From Streptomyces sp. NBC_01445 (GTDB taxonomy: Bacteria > Actinomycetota > Actinomycetes > Streptomycetales > Streptomycetaceae), in NCBI RefSeq assembly GCF_035918235.1, contig NZ_CP109485.1:10075001-10139000 (forward strand): 64,000 nucleotides of DNA, read 5' to 3'. The notes beneath the pieces were generated by a model, which had not been told where the DNA came from, made no database searches, and saw only the letters and a list, made by a program, of their open reading frames with translations. Positions 8,326 to 17,770 of this stretch are shown one piece after another (the stretch's first letter is position 1; each line of letters begins with the position of its first letter). The position numbers were made by a program, and so were the translations under genes.

Positions 8326-9720
8326 GTGCAACCACCTTTCGAGCTTGCCCCGGAACAGACATCCGCAAGGCCGACCGGAACCCTCAGACCGCGCCACGTC
8401 CGCATGATCGCCCTCGGCGGCATCGTCGGCGCCAGCCTGTTCGTCGGCAGCGGCGCCGTCATCCACACTGTCGGCCCCGCCGCGATTCTGTCGTACGCCC
8501 TCGGCGGCGTCCTCGTCGTCCTGGTCATGCGGATGCTGGGGGAGATGGCGACGGCCTCGCCCACTCTCGGCTCGTTCATGGAGTACGCGCGCACCGCCCT
8601 CGGCGGCTGGGCGGGATACACCATCGGCTGGCTGTACTGGTACTTCTGGGTCGGCGTGGTGGCGTTCGAGGGGGTGGCGGGCGCCAAACTCCTGATGCTG
8701 TGGATACCGGGTGTGCCTCAGTGGGTCTTCTCGCTGATCCTGATGACCCTGCTCACCGCCACGAACCTCGTCTCCACGCGTTCGTTCGGCGAGACCGAGT
8801 TCTGGCTGTCGTCCATCAAGGTCGTCACGATCGTCGTGTTCCTTGTCGCGGGCACGCTGTTCGCTCTCGGCATCTGGCCGGACTCCACGCTCTCGGTGGG
8901 CAACGTCGCCCTGGACGGTTTCGCTCCCCATGGCACGTCCGCGATCCTGCACGGCGTCGTCCTCGTGATCTTCTCCTATGTCGGCACGGAGATCGTCACC
9001 ATCGCCGCCGCCGAGTCCGCGGATCCCGTCAAGTCGGTGGTCAAGGCGACCTCCTCGACGGTGTGGAGGGTCATCATCTTCTACGTCGGTTCGGTCACGC
9101 TGCTCGTGATGATGACGCCGTGGGACCGGATACCGACCCAGACCAGCCCGTACGCGGCCGCCTTCGGCACGATGGGCATCCCGGCGGCGACGACCATCAT
9201 CAACATCGTCGTCCTCACCTCCGTCCTCTCGGTTCTCAACTCCGGCCTCTACACCGCCTCGCGCATGCTGTTCGCCCTGGAACGCAACAAGTGGGCGCCG
9301 CGCTGGGTCGCCGACCGGGGCCGCAACGGCACCCCGTGGAAGGCGATCCTCGCCTGCACCTCCGCCGGGTATGTCGCGGTCGCCATGAGCTATGTCGCCC
9401 CCGACACCGTCTTCGACTTCATCATCAACTCGGCGGGTGCCGTCGGCCTGTTCGTGTACGCGATCATCGCCGGCTCGCAGCTGCGCATGCGCCGTCGGTT
9501 CGAGCTCGAGGCGCCCGAGCGCCTCAAGCTGCGTATGTGGGGCTATCCGTACCTGAGTTGGATCACTCTTGTCGCGATCATCGGTGTGGTCAGCTCCATG
9601 CTCCTGGTGCCCGACGCCCGCTCGCAGCTCTACCTGAGCGTGCTCAGCCTCGCCGCCATCCTCGCTTCCTACCTCGTGGTGCGGCACAGCGCACGCAGTG
9701 CCGCAGCCGCCCGCGCGTAA
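8326..9720 (+). CDS. APC superfamily amino-acid permease, GABA permease-like
   Basis: A 464-residue integral membrane transporter with about 12 hydrophobic segments. The first helix contains the APC signature IALGGIVGASLFVGSG; helices around 210-240 contain FSYVGTEIVTIAAAES, typical of the AAT family that includes GabP and the aromatic and proline permeases. The GTG at 8326 is used, with AGGAAGGG upstream; the open frame extends further left without transporter-like sequence. It heads an operon with the aminotransferase at 9738, so it probably imports that enzyme's substrate, such as GABA or beta-alanine. It is probably repressed by the divergent GntR protein. Confidence 0.88.
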   Translation: MQPPFELAPEQTSARPTGTLRPRHVRMIALGGIVGASLFVGSGAVIHTVGPAAILSYALGGVLVVLVMRMLGEMATASPTLGSFMEYARTALGGWAGYTIGWLYWYFWVGVVAFEGVAGAKLLMLWIPGVPQWVFSLILMTLLTATNLVSTRSFGETEFWLSSIKVVTIVVFLVAGTLFALGIWPDSTLSVGNVALDGFAPHGTSAILHGVVLVIFSYVGTEIVTIAAAESADPVKSVVKATSSTVWRVIIFYVGSVTLLVMMTPWDRIPTQTSPYAAAFGTMGIPAATTIINIVVLTSVLSVLNSGLYTASRMLFALERNKWAPRWVADRGRNGTPWKAILACTSAGYVAVAMSYVAPDTVFDFIINSAGAVGLFVYAIIAGSQLRMRRRFELEAPERLKLRMWGYPYLSWITLVAIIGVVSSMLLVPDARSQLYLSVLSLAAILASYLVVRHSARSAAAARA

Positions 9721-9737
9721 GACACCCGGAGACCACC

Positions 9738-11021
9738 ATGTCGTACAAGAACGAGAACGAAGCGGCCCCGATCGCCGGCCCCGCCCTGTGGAGCGCGCAG
9801 GCCCACCTCCCGTCCGTTCTGGGACGTCAGCTGATCATCGAACGCGCGGAAGGCAGCTACGTGTTCACCACCGACGGCCGCCGTCTCTTCGACGGCACCG
9901 CGGGCCTGTGGCACGCCAACGTCGGCCACGCACGCCCCGAACTCGCCGACGCCGCCCAGGCGCAGATGCTGCGCCTGGAGACGTACCACGTCTTCGGCCG
10001 CTATCTGAACGACCGCGCCGTCGAGCTGGGCGAGCGCCTCGCCGCCATGTCGCCCGTCGCCGACCCCAAGGTCATCCTGAACAGCGGTGGCAGTGACGCC
10101 ATCGACGTCGCCTGCAAGCTCGCCCGCCGGCACTGGCAGCATGCGGGTCACGGAGACAAGACGGTGATCCTCAGCCGCGAGTTCGCCTACCACGGCCTGC
10201 ACGCCTACGGCACCAGCATCGCGGGCCTCGACTTCAACCGGGACGGCTACGGCACCGAGTCCCTGGTCCCGGAGACCGCGCGCGTATCGACGTACGACAT
10301 CGACGCGGTCGAACGCACCGTGCACGAGATCGGCGCGGACCGCATCGCCGCCATCGTGGCCGAGCCGATCCAGGGCACCGGCGGCGTGATCACGCCCGCC
10401 CCCGGATACCTGGAGGGCCTGCAGCGCATCTGCCGGGAGAACGACATCCTCCTGATCATCGACGAAGTGATCACCGGATTCGGACGCACCGGCCACATGT
10501 TCGCCACCGAACGCTACGGCCTCGAGCCCGACCTGATCACCTTCGCCAAGGGCGTCACCTCCGGCTACGCACCGCTCGGCGGCGTGCTGGTGGCGCCGCA
10601 CATCTGGCAGCCGTTCTACCGGGACTCGGCACAGACACCGATGTTCCGGCACGGTGCCACCTACTCGGGGCACGCCACGGCCTGTGCCGTCGCCCTGCGC
10701 AACCTCGACATCCTCGACGAGGAGAAGCTGGTGCCGCGAGTCGGCGAGCTTGAGCAGCTCCTCGTCCGCGAACTCGACGCACTGGCCGGCCACGAGGCGG
10801 TCGTGGAGACCCGCGTGGCTGGACTCCTCGGCGGCGTCGGCCTCGTCGACGACGTCAGCGCCGAAGCGGTCACCGACGAACTCGTCGAGCACGGCTTCGT
10901 CACGCGCCCGCTGCGTGGCAACACCGTGCAGATCAGCCCGCCGTTCATCACCACCGACGACGAACTGCGCCAACTCGTCGCCGCGATCGGCGCCGTCCTG
11001 GATGCCCGCGCCGCCCGGTGA
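9738..11021 (+). CDS. Class III omega-amino acid aminotransferase (beta-alanine/pyruvate type)
   Basis: A 427-residue PLP enzyme. The N-terminal TAGLWHANVGHARPEL, the substrate loop LETYHVFGRYLNDRA, the turn LNSGGSDAIDVA, LLIIDEVITGFGRTG and the Schiff-base lysine in LITFAKGVTSGYAPLGG all fit omega-amino acid:pyruvate or diaminobutyrate-type transaminases. It starts at an ATG with GGAG 17 bp after the permease stop, so the two are cotranscribed. Together with the aminotransferase at 2160 it gives the locus two transaminases, perhaps for different carbon-chain lengths or acceptors. Substrate is inferred from context. Confidence 0.85.
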   Translation: MSYKNENEAAPIAGPALWSAQAHLPSVLGRQLIIERAEGSYVFTTDGRRLFDGTAGLWHANVGHARPELADAAQAQMLRLETYHVFGRYLNDRAVELGERLAAMSPVADPKVILNSGGSDAIDVACKLARRHWQHAGHGDKTVILSREFAYHGLHAYGTSIAGLDFNRDGYGTESLVPETARVSTYDIDAVERTVHEIGADRIAAIVAEPIQGTGGVITPAPGYLEGLQRICRENDILLIIDEVITGFGRTGHMFATERYGLEPDLITFAKGVTSGYAPLGGVLVAPHIWQPFYRDSAQTPMFRHGATYSGHATACAVALRNLDILDEEKLVPRVGELEQLLVRELDALAGHEAVVETRVAGLLGGVGLVDDVSAEAVTDELVEHGFVTRPLRGNTVQISPPFITTDDELRQLVAAIGAVLDARAAR

Positions 11022-11105
11022 CCCGGTCTTCGGCCCGCTCGATCCGTAACCGTTGGTACATGCACGCGAATTGATCTCCGAATCCACTGCGAACAGGGTG
11101 TGCTC

Positions 11106-12563
11106 ATGGCGGATGAACATGCAGGCGGTCTCGTCGAGTCACGGTCCATCGACGTGGTGCCGGACGCCGAGCGGCACGGCACCGCGTTCAGCCAGTTCAC
11201 GCTGTGGGTGGGCGCGAACCTGCAGATCACCGCGGTGGTCACGGGCGCACTCGCGGTGGTCCTCGGTGCGAACGCCTTCTGGGCGGTCATCGGGCTGCTC
11301 GTGGGGAATCTGCTCGGCGGCGCGGTGATGGCACTGCACTCGGCGCAGGGGCCCCGGCTCGGACTGCCTCAAATGATCTCCTCGCGGGCGCAGTTCGGGG
11401 TGCGCGGAGCCGTGGTGCCGCTGGTCCTGGCTGTGTTCATGTTCATCGGCTGCACCGCGAGCGGCACCGTCCTCGCCGGTGAGGCCGTCGGCGAGCTGAC
11501 CCATCTGGGACCGACCGCCGGCATCCTGATCTTCACGGCGGTCACCGCGGTCGCGGCCGTCGTCGGCTACCGGCTGATCCACTTCCTGGGACGGCTCGCC
11601 GGCGTCGTGTGCGGGGTGGCGTTCGTCTATCTCGGCGTGCGCCTGCTGCAGCACGACGACATCGGCGCGGTCGTCGCCGACCACACCTTCGCGCTGCCGG
11701 TGTTCCTGCTCGCGGTGTCCCTCGCGGCGTCCTGGCAACTGTCGTTCGGGCCGTACGTCGCCGACTACTCGCGCTATCTGCCGCGTGCGACCTCCGCACG
11801 GGCCACTTTCGGCTGGACGCTGGCGGGGACGGCGCTCGGCGCCCAGTGGTCGATGACCTTCGGGGCGCTGGCCGCGGCGGCCGCGGGGGAGGCGTTCGTC
11901 GGACACGAGGTGACCTACGTGGTGTCGCTCGGCGGGGCGGGCGCAACGGCGGCGCTGCTCTACTTCGTTATCGCCCTGGGGAAGTTGACGGTCACGGTGC
12001 TCAACACATACGGCGCTTTCATGTCGACCGTGACGAGTGTGACCGGGATGCGGCGGCGTGGCGCGGTGCCCTACCGCCTTTCGCCGCGCGGGCGGGTCGG
12101 CTACATCGCCGCCATCATCGTGGCGGGTGCGGTGCTCGCCCTGGCCGGGCGGGGCAACTTCCTCGACACGTTCTCGACGTTCCTGCTGATCGTGCTGGCC
12201 TTCTTCACTCCGTGGAGCGCGGTCAACCTCGCCGACTACTACCTCGTCGCCAAGGAACGCTACGACATTCCGGCCCTCAACGACCCGGACGGGCGCTACG
12301 GGTCGTGGCGGATGCCGGCGCTGGTCTCCTATGGGTTCGGTCTCCTCGTCCAACTCCCGTTCATGGCCACGGACTTGTTCACCGGCCCTCTCGTCGCCCC
12401 GCTGGGCGGTGCCGACATCTCCTGGCTCGTCGGCCTGACGCTGCCGGGATTCCTGTACTGGATCCTGGCCCGGCGCGAGCGGGACCGTGTCCCGGACCGG
12501 ATGATCTATCCCGAGGCCCCGGGGGAGGAGGTCAGGGCGCGGGAGGAAGTCGCGGCGGGCTGA
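11106..12563 (+). CDS. NCS1 family permease (cytosine/purine/hydantoin type)
   Basis: A 485-residue membrane protein with about 12 transmembrane segments. FWAVIGLLVGNLLGGAVMALHS, LPQMISSRAQFGVRG and FGPYVADYSRYLP are hallmark NCS1 sequences found in cytosine permease CodB and purine permeases. AGGG seven bases upstream favours the ATG at 11106; a GTG at 11100 is in frame. It lies 84 bp after the aminotransferase. NCS1 import of a pyrimidine or related nitrogen compound next to a beta-alanine-type transaminase hints at pyrimidine-derived beta-alanine catabolism, but no ring-opening enzymes are in the window. Confidence 0.87.
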   Translation: MADEHAGGLVESRSIDVVPDAERHGTAFSQFTLWVGANLQITAVVTGALAVVLGANAFWAVIGLLVGNLLGGAVMALHSAQGPRLGLPQMISSRAQFGVRGAVVPLVLAVFMFIGCTASGTVLAGEAVGELTHLGPTAGILIFTAVTAVAAVVGYRLIHFLGRLAGVVCGVAFVYLGVRLLQHDDIGAVVADHTFALPVFLLAVSLAASWQLSFGPYVADYSRYLPRATSARATFGWTLAGTALGAQWSMTFGALAAAAAGEAFVGHEVTYVVSLGGAGATAALLYFVIALGKLTVTVLNTYGAFMSTVTSVTGMRRRGAVPYRLSPRGRVGYIAAIIVAGAVLALAGRGNFLDTFSTFLLIVLAFFTPWSAVNLADYYLVAKERYDIPALNDPDGRYGSWRMPALVSYGFGLLVQLPFMATDLFTGPLVAPLGGADISWLVGLTLPGFLYWILARRERDRVPDRMIYPEAPGEEVRAREEVAAG

Positions 12564-12572
12564 GCGGTCGCT

Positions 12573-12605
12573 TCTGACCCTGCGGTCTAATGCACGCGGG
12601 TCAGA
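12573..12605 (+). terminator. Stem-loop after the permease operon
   Basis: Arms TCTGACCC (12573) and GGGTCAGA (ending 12605) are perfectly complementary, with a further GCG/CGC pairing inside across one bulged base. It starts 10 bp after the permease stop. Confidence 0.6.
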
Positions 12606-13153
12606 GACAGAGCCGTTCCGTCAGATCGTCGTCCTGGCGTACACGATCGAAGGCATCCGGGAGCGGCCCTTCCAGCAGCGGGAGCAGGGCGCTTCCGGGA
12701 AGTGGGCGCCCGCCGGGTCGTGGGATGTCAGCGGCGCTGGGCCAGTTTCGCCCCGGCGGCGTCCTGGTTCGGTCCGGGCGGTACGAAGTCCAGCGCGTAC
12801 CCGAGTCGGTGCACTGTCTACGGTCCAAGGACGCATGTCTCGCCGCGATTCACACGGTGAGGCGCGCCTGAGGTTCCGTCGTCGTGCCGCGCGGCGCGTT
12901 GGTCGACGGCATGCCGCTCGCGGTCAGTGGCGTGCAGGCCGATATGAACGTCTGCAGGGGGCTGGGCGGTGCCGGCGATCGCGTTGCGGGAGAGGCGAGT
13001 TGACGTCCTCGGTGTGCCCGTACTGTGGGGGCGGCTGGGGGGGCAAGCCGGTGATCGGTTTCGGCGTGGGCCTCTGGGGCGTCTTCGAGTGGCGCCGCTG
13101 GCTTTGAGGGACTGCCGACGACTGTGTGGAACGCGCGGCGTGGTGCGGGCGGC
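12606..13153. other. No convincing gene; left copy of a diverged 90-bp repeat
   Basis: No frame here looks like a real protein. The segment at about 12,941-13,030 is about 75% identical by eye to 14,985-15,075 in the same orientation. On the minus strand both can be read with a shared pattern (LSRNAIAGTAQPPADVHIG and LSGNAMASTAWPPAHVHVD). They look like two decayed copies of the end of one gene that I cannot name. Confidence 0.4.
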
Positions 13154-13813
13154 TCAGGTGCGGGCGGTGCCCCGGTGGTCGGGTGTGAGGAGGTAGGCGA
13201 TCGCCATGTCGCTGAGTTCGTCCGCGTAGCGGCGTTGGGCCGCCTCACCGATCGCGGGGTCGGGGCGTACGGAGTTGTGGAAACAGGCGCCTAGGAGGGC
13301 GCGGGCCGCGGTGTCCAGCGCCGCCTGCGGGTCGGAGCGACGGATCTGGTCCGCGTAGGGAGCCGCCGCTTCGAGCAGGAGTCGATGGACCTCGGTGATG
13401 GTGCGGGCCCCGCGGTCCGAGGGCTTGGCGCCTCGCGCGCGCAGCAGCTGGGGGAAGAGGTTGGTGCTGTCGGCGAAGGACTGCAGCAGGGTGTGCGCGT
13501 AGGCGTACATGACGCCGGACAGTGATGGCTCGGCCTTGCGGAGTTGCTCGGCCACGTACTCCTCGCGCCGATCCAGCATCCGCTCCGTCAGGACGTTGAT
13601 CAGCTGCTCTTTGTCCTCGAAGCGGCGGTAGATCGTGCCGACCGAGACGCCGGCGCGTTCCGCGACGCCAGAGATCGTCATCTCCTCCAGACCGGCCGAA
13701 CCGGCGATCTCCTCGGCCGCCTGCAGTACGCGGGCCAGTGTCGCGGCGCTGCGCGCCTGCTGGGGCTCCCGGTACGGCGCTGGGCGGTCGTGCTCGTCGG
13801 TCATGTCCCGCAT
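13154..13813 (-). CDS. TetR/AcrR family regulator
   Basis: About 219 residues. The N-terminal helix-turn-helix is clear: AAEEIAGSAGLEEMTISGVA followed by GVSVGTIYRRFEDKEQLI. The C-terminal ligand-binding domain is not specific. It is divergent from the protein at 13922, with a large palindrome between them, the usual layout of a repressor and its target. The start may be the ATG at 13813 (MRDMTDEH) or at 13804; the open frame extends to 13876 but that part overlaps the operator. Confidence 0.9.
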   Translation of the reverse strand: MRDMTDEHDRPAPYREPQQARSAATLARVLQAAEEIAGSAGLEEMTISGVAERAGVSVGTIYRRFEDKEQLINVLTERMLDRREEYVAEQLRKAEPSLSGVMYAYAHTLLQSFADSTNLFPQLLRARGAKPSDRGARTITEVHRLLLEAAAPYADQIRRSDPQAALDTAARALLGACFHNSVRPDPAIGEAAQRRYADELSDMAIAYLLTPDHRGTART

Positions 13814-13877
13814 CGTATCGGCGGCGGTCCCACCAAGAATGTTTGACAAGTGGTCCACCTCCCTGAGTACCCTCATG

Positions 13878-13903
13878 ATGCGAATGTGAATTTACATTCG
13901 CAT
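13878..13903. promoter_or_regulatory. 26-bp palindromic TetR operator
   Basis: Ten-base arms ATGCGAATGT and ACATTCGCAT are perfectly complementary around GAATTT, whose central AATT is itself symmetric; only one pair is mismatched. It lies 18 bp upstream of the start at 13922 and 64 bp upstream of the tetR start, positioned to block both promoters. Confidence 0.8.
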
Positions 13904-13921
13904 TCTACTGGAGGTTTGACC

Positions 13922-14620
13922 ATGACCGACAACCAGACTTCCCCGGCTGTGACCGTGACGCTCGAGTCAGGGCCCACCGGCCCCGGGAGCATCGACGACT
14001 CCGAGCTGTTCTCCGCGCGCCGTGCCCTGGACCGCTTCAGGACGCGACTGGGCCGCCAGGGCCTGCTCGATCTGCTGGCCGCGGACATCGAGGAAGGCAA
14101 CGCCTTCCTGCGGGAGTGCGCGCGCACCTCCGACGGTGCCTTCAGTGCGGGCACGACGGTGCTCAAGGCACGTGGCCTGACCTCGGGCGAGTTCCTTGAC
14201 TGGATGGACGGGGCCTTCGCGGGCGACGACGAGCGCCCGCTTCTCGCGGCGCACCCCGAGCACTACGTGATGGGCACCGATGCCATCGGAGCGCGCGTGG
14301 TGGAGAACATCGGCCCCCACGTCTGCTCCTTCTACATGGGCGGCTGGGGAACGGACGCGATGGCCTGGGCCGAGGACGCGGACGAACTCCTCCCGGAGTC
14401 GGAGTTTCCGCGCAAGATGTCCTCGAACCTCTTCCTGGAGGACGGCACCGTCGTCGGGCGGGCGCTGATCCAGTTCGGCGACACCGCCGACGGGTTCACC
14501 GCAAATCTGACGGTCTACTTCCCCACGTCCTGCCCGAAGGACGTCCTGGACCACCACCTGCGGCACTACGCCGTCGAGTTCAGGAACTGGATCGTCGCCG
14601 CGGCGGAGGCCCGCGCCTGA
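13922..14620 (+). CDS. Conserved protein of unknown function under TetR control
   Basis: A 232-residue soluble protein with a good GGAGG site 8 bases before the ATG. I do not recognise the family with certainty. The middle reads PEHYVMGTDAIGARVVENIG and SFYMGGWGTDAM, and the C-terminus is acidic then basic (HHLRHYAVEFRNWIVAAAEARA). There is no signal peptide or membrane segment. Because a TetR repressor and a strong operator sit immediately upstream, it is probably induced by a small molecule and may be an enzyme or binding protein acting on it. Confidence 0.75.
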   Translation: MTDNQTSPAVTVTLESGPTGPGSIDDSELFSARRALDRFRTRLGRQGLLDLLAADIEEGNAFLRECARTSDGAFSAGTTVLKARGLTSGEFLDWMDGAFAGDDERPLLAAHPEHYVMGTDAIGARVVENIGPHVCSFYMGGWGTDAMAWAEDADELLPESEFPRKMSSNLFLEDGTVVGRALIQFGDTADGFTANLTVYFPTSCPKDVLDHHLRHYAVEFRNWIVAAAEARA

Positions 14621-15185
14621 CCGATGCGGGTGGCGCTCACCGCCGGTTGACGACCTCGGGCCGGATGTCGGGCGGCTCCGGCCTCAATGAAGTCGCAGCC
14701 GCCCGGCACGTACGGGGACGGTCCCGTCCCTTCGTTAACAGGTACGAGGTATCCCCGCACCGGGACTACCCGCACCGGCCACGTCCACTCTCACCGCGGC
14801 CTCGGGCATACGTGGATGTGTCCTTGCGCTGGGCGTCGACGCCCGCGCTGGCCAGGCCCGCGACGACCGCGGCCCCCCCCATGACCTTCGTCGACCGGTG
14901 TCGGCCTGTTTGGAGCGCCCCGTGCGAGAGCGCGGCTGCCACGAGTCGCGCGTAAGCGCGTAAGGGTGGCTGAGAACTCGCAGTCGACGTGAACGTGTGC
15001 CGGGGGCCAGGCGGTGCTGGCCATCGCATTGCCGGACAGGTGGTTGAGGTCTTCGGCGCGCGCGTACGGTCGGGAACGGCCGCGAGATCCTGTCAGTAGG
15101 TTCGAGAACTGCACGCTCCAGTACTGCAGCCGTAGATCGTTACGGTCGTGGCGTCAGGTGGCCAGGTCGCATAGCCAGCCCTGTC
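14621..15185. other. No convincing gene; right copy of the diverged repeat
   Basis: This holds the second copy (about 14,985-15,075) of the segment described at 12,941-13,030. Nothing else here has the features of a gene. The two copies flank the tetR and unknown-protein pair as direct repeats about 2 kb apart. Confidence 0.4.
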
Positions 15186-15863
15186 CTATCCGGGTGTGAT
15201 GGTCCTGCCCAGCCACGGCCTCAGGCTCCGCTGCGCGACCCGCAGTACCTCATCCGGGGGCAGTTCATCGGCTCGTTCGATCACAACGAGACCCCAGTCC
15301 TTCCGGCCGACTGCGCCGAGTGTCACCGCACGCTCGCGGAGCAGGTACTTCACCGCCGACGCGACGTCAGCCACTGGAGGGCTTACCTCGTAGGCGGCGA
15401 GTTTTCCGACGTACCATTCCAGCCACTGCGCTCCCTCTCTCCTCGTAGCTCGGGATAGTGCGGTCTCGGCATTCCCATCGAGAAAGACCATGACCGGGCC
15501 GATCGGCGCGAGCACCTCTGTGAGGTCAGCCATGAACGCGTCGATCGTGTCTTCGCCGTGCCCCATGGCCAGCAGCGAGGGCACGAACGGCACCAGTGCG
15601 TCCGCGATCACCACGTCATCACCACTCGCCAGAACCGAATCAACGAACTGCGCAGTGGCCGAGATCAACGTCCCCAGCTCGACCGTGCCTGCCGCCTTGA
15701 AATCCTCAGCCACCACAGCGAACTGCGGCCGGGTCAAGATCTCCTCCTCACGGAAGTGGTCCACCCGCAGCCCCGCATCGGCCAGCCACTGCGACAGTCC
15801 AGCACACAGCGTCGACTTGCCCACTCCGGGAGATGCGCCCCACACCGTGATCAGAACCGCCAT
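15186..15863 (-). CDS. P-loop NTPase, nucleoside/thymidylate kinase-like
   Basis: A 225-residue protein beginning MAVLITVWGASPGVGKST, a Walker A motif at residues 9-18. Later features resemble small kinases: VDHFREEEI, a Walker B-like VVIADALVPF, and VMVFLDGNAETALSRATRREG, which resembles the LID arginine region of deoxynucleoside or thymidylate kinases. It is probably a cytosolic kinase or ATPase; the substrate cannot be named. It stands alone, convergent with nothing close by. No clear ribosome site precedes the ATG at 15863. Confidence 0.75.
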   Translation of the reverse strand: MAVLITVWGASPGVGKSTLCAGLSQWLADAGLRVDHFREEEILTRPQFAVVAEDFKAAGTVELGTLISATAQFVDSVLASGDDVVIADALVPFVPSLLAMGHGEDTIDAFMADLTEVLAPIGPVMVFLDGNAETALSRATRREGAQWLEWYVGKLAAYEVSPPVADVASAVKYLLRERAVTLGAVGRKDWGLVVIERADELPPDEVLRVAQRSLRPWLGRTITPG

Positions 15864-16226
15864 GGCTGCCGAGCCTAGGAGCAGCTGCCATCACTGCCAA
15901 CCCCGCCGCATCCGCGCCCGTCCTTGCCGCAGAACGTGACCTTCATGCCGGAACGGCTCGGCGCCAGTAGTGGCCGGCCCGGGATCGGGCCTGGTGGCGG
16001 CGTCGCCAGTCCGACCAACCGAGCCGATGGGCGGCGCCGAGGGCTGACCGGCGGGGCATTGCGCGCTGGTTCCAGGTGGCGCTGGGGGGCCACCTGTTGA
16101 CTGGAGCGCCTCCCTGCAGGCACGCCAGCGCGCCCGCACGGACAAGCGGCCGCCGACGGGGCCGCCGACGGGGCCGATGTGGCGTACCTAGACTGAGTTG
16201 GGCTAACGCGACGGGGGAGCGGACGT
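15864..16226. other. Intergenic; short GC tandem repeat
   Basis: No gene seen. A 12-bp unit GCCGCCGACGGG is repeated about 2.3 times near 16,149-16,176, just upstream of a TAGACT that could serve as the -10 element of the ankyrin/HEAT gene. Confidence 0.4.
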
Positions 16227-17486
16227 ATGGACGTGGGTACGGGCCCGGAGGACGTAGCGGAGAATGAGTCTGCTCTGATGTCCGCGGTGAGGGATGGGGA
16301 CACTGCCCTAGTGAAGGTCCTTCTTCATGCGGACAGCGAGCCCGGCATGGTGGATGGCGCCTTTCGCCTGGCGATACGGGCGTACGCCGGGCATATGGCC
16401 CAGCTGCTGCTCCAGGACGGGGCGGATGCCAGTGCGAGCCGGCCGGAAGAGTTCCTGTCCTTGCACGAGGCAGTCGATTCGGGGTCGCCTGCGCTGGTCG
16501 AGGCGCTCTTGGACCACAGCATCCGCGCCCGCTACTCCAGGCCCGAGCTGTCGGAGATGCGTGACCTCGCGCGCGCCTGGCACGAGGCGGGAGTCGAAGC
16601 CGAGCTGCGGCGCCGCACGGGCTCCCACGACGTCCTTGTCCGCACCCGGGTCCTGGACGACGAGTACTACAGCGTCGGCGAGTTCACCCTCGGGGGGACA
16701 TCCGTCCGAGACGGGCACGGAGCGATCCTCACGGACCTGGAGGAGTTGCTCGGCGTCCGCGCCTCCTTCGAGGAGCTCATGGCACGCGCGTTGCACCATG
16801 GCCAGCACCACAGTGCATGGGGGCATGCCGTCATCCTGCTGGCCAGTCGCCGTGATCACGAGACCTGGGCAGCTGCCGCGGCACTGCGCACGCATGCAGG
16901 GCCGCTCCACCGTTTGTTCGGCGCCGGGGTGCTACGGCTGACTCATCTCTTCGACGGCAGCGACGAGGATGCGTTCGCCGGCCCGGCCCTGGACCTTTTC
17001 ACCGACTGGTCGGCCGGGGAAGAAGACCTCGCTGTGCTCACCGAGGTGCTGGTCGCGCTCGGTGAGCACGCCGATTCGCGTGCCGACGCCGCCCTCCTGC
17101 CCTACGTCGGGCACCCCGACGTCGGGATTCGGTGCGCGGTGGCGAGCGGGTTCGGCACGTGGCCCGAGCCACCTGCCTTCCTGGATGAGGTTCGTGAGGC
17201 GCTGCTGGTGCTGATGACGGATACGGATGCAGCGGTACGGCAGACCGCCTGCCGCACGGTTGCCGAGGGCAAGGACCACGATCCCGTCTTCGCCCATGCC
17301 ATGGCTGCCCTGCTGGACGACGCGGACCGCCGAGTCCAGGTCACCGCCGCATACGGGCTTGCGCTGCACGACGACGAGCGGTGCGTGGAAGCGGCACGCC
17401 GCCTCCCCCCAACACCACCCGGCTCGCCTCACGAGCACGAACTCGACGCAGTATGGCGATACGAGTGGCGCCGCGACGGCCACTGA
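16227..17486 (+). CDS. Ankyrin- and HEAT-repeat protein
   Basis: A 419-residue repeat protein. Residues about 15-100 contain two to three ankyrin-like units (LMSAVRDGDTALVKVLLHA, LHEAVDSGSPALVEALLD). Residues about 240-400 are HEAT-like helical repeats (LPYVGHPDVGIRCAVASG, DTDAAVRQTACRTVAEG, DDADRRVQVTAAYGLALHDD). The start follows GGGGGAG. There is no signal peptide, so it should be cytosolic. Such proteins mediate protein-protein contacts; no catalytic domain is apparent and the partner is unknown. Confidence 0.82.
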   Translation: MDVGTGPEDVAENESALMSAVRDGDTALVKVLLHADSEPGMVDGAFRLAIRAYAGHMAQLLLQDGADASASRPEEFLSLHEAVDSGSPALVEALLDHSIRARYSRPELSEMRDLARAWHEAGVEAELRRRTGSHDVLVRTRVLDDEYYSVGEFTLGGTSVRDGHGAILTDLEELLGVRASFEELMARALHHGQHHSAWGHAVILLASRRDHETWAAAAALRTHAGPLHRLFGAGVLRLTHLFDGSDEDAFAGPALDLFTDWSAGEEDLAVLTEVLVALGEHADSRADAALLPYVGHPDVGIRCAVASGFGTWPEPPAFLDEVREALLVLMTDTDAAVRQTACRTVAEGKDHDPVFAHAMAALLDDADRRVQVTAAYGLALHDDERCVEAARRLPPTPPGSPHEHELDAVWRYEWRRDGH

Positions 17487-17662
17487 CACCACCCCATGAG
17501 CCGGTCAGGCACGCTGGGGAAGCAGGTAATACCGCACGGTTCGAATGACGTACCCCGCCAGCCGGCGCCTCCGCCTGGAGTGCCGGCTGAACGGCAGGCG
17601 TATGCCAACGATCTCGGGGACGAGCGCTCCCTCATTGCTGTGTCGGCGAAGTCGAACCGCTC

Positions 17663-17737
17663 ATGGACCAGGACCCGTCCACCTGGATGCCGCCGTTTGA
17701 AAGGGACCGGTGCGAGTACATCGCTGACTGGATGACC
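17663..17737 (+). pseudogene. Short gene fragment cut by a TnpB element
   Basis: One frame reads MDQDPSTWMPPFERDRC then EYIADWMTT, ending where homology to the TnpB element begins. It looks like a piece of a real protein but I cannot name the family; no start site or continuation is visible. Confidence 0.3.
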
Positions 17738-17770
17738 ACTGGCTCTGATGAGTTCGGCTGCGTCCAGGAG

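Noticed and set aside
8700..11021. 773-codon frame joining part of the permease region to the aminotransferase
   Set aside because: The first two-thirds is out of frame with the permease and meaningless; the aminotransferase has its own start and ribosome site at 9738.
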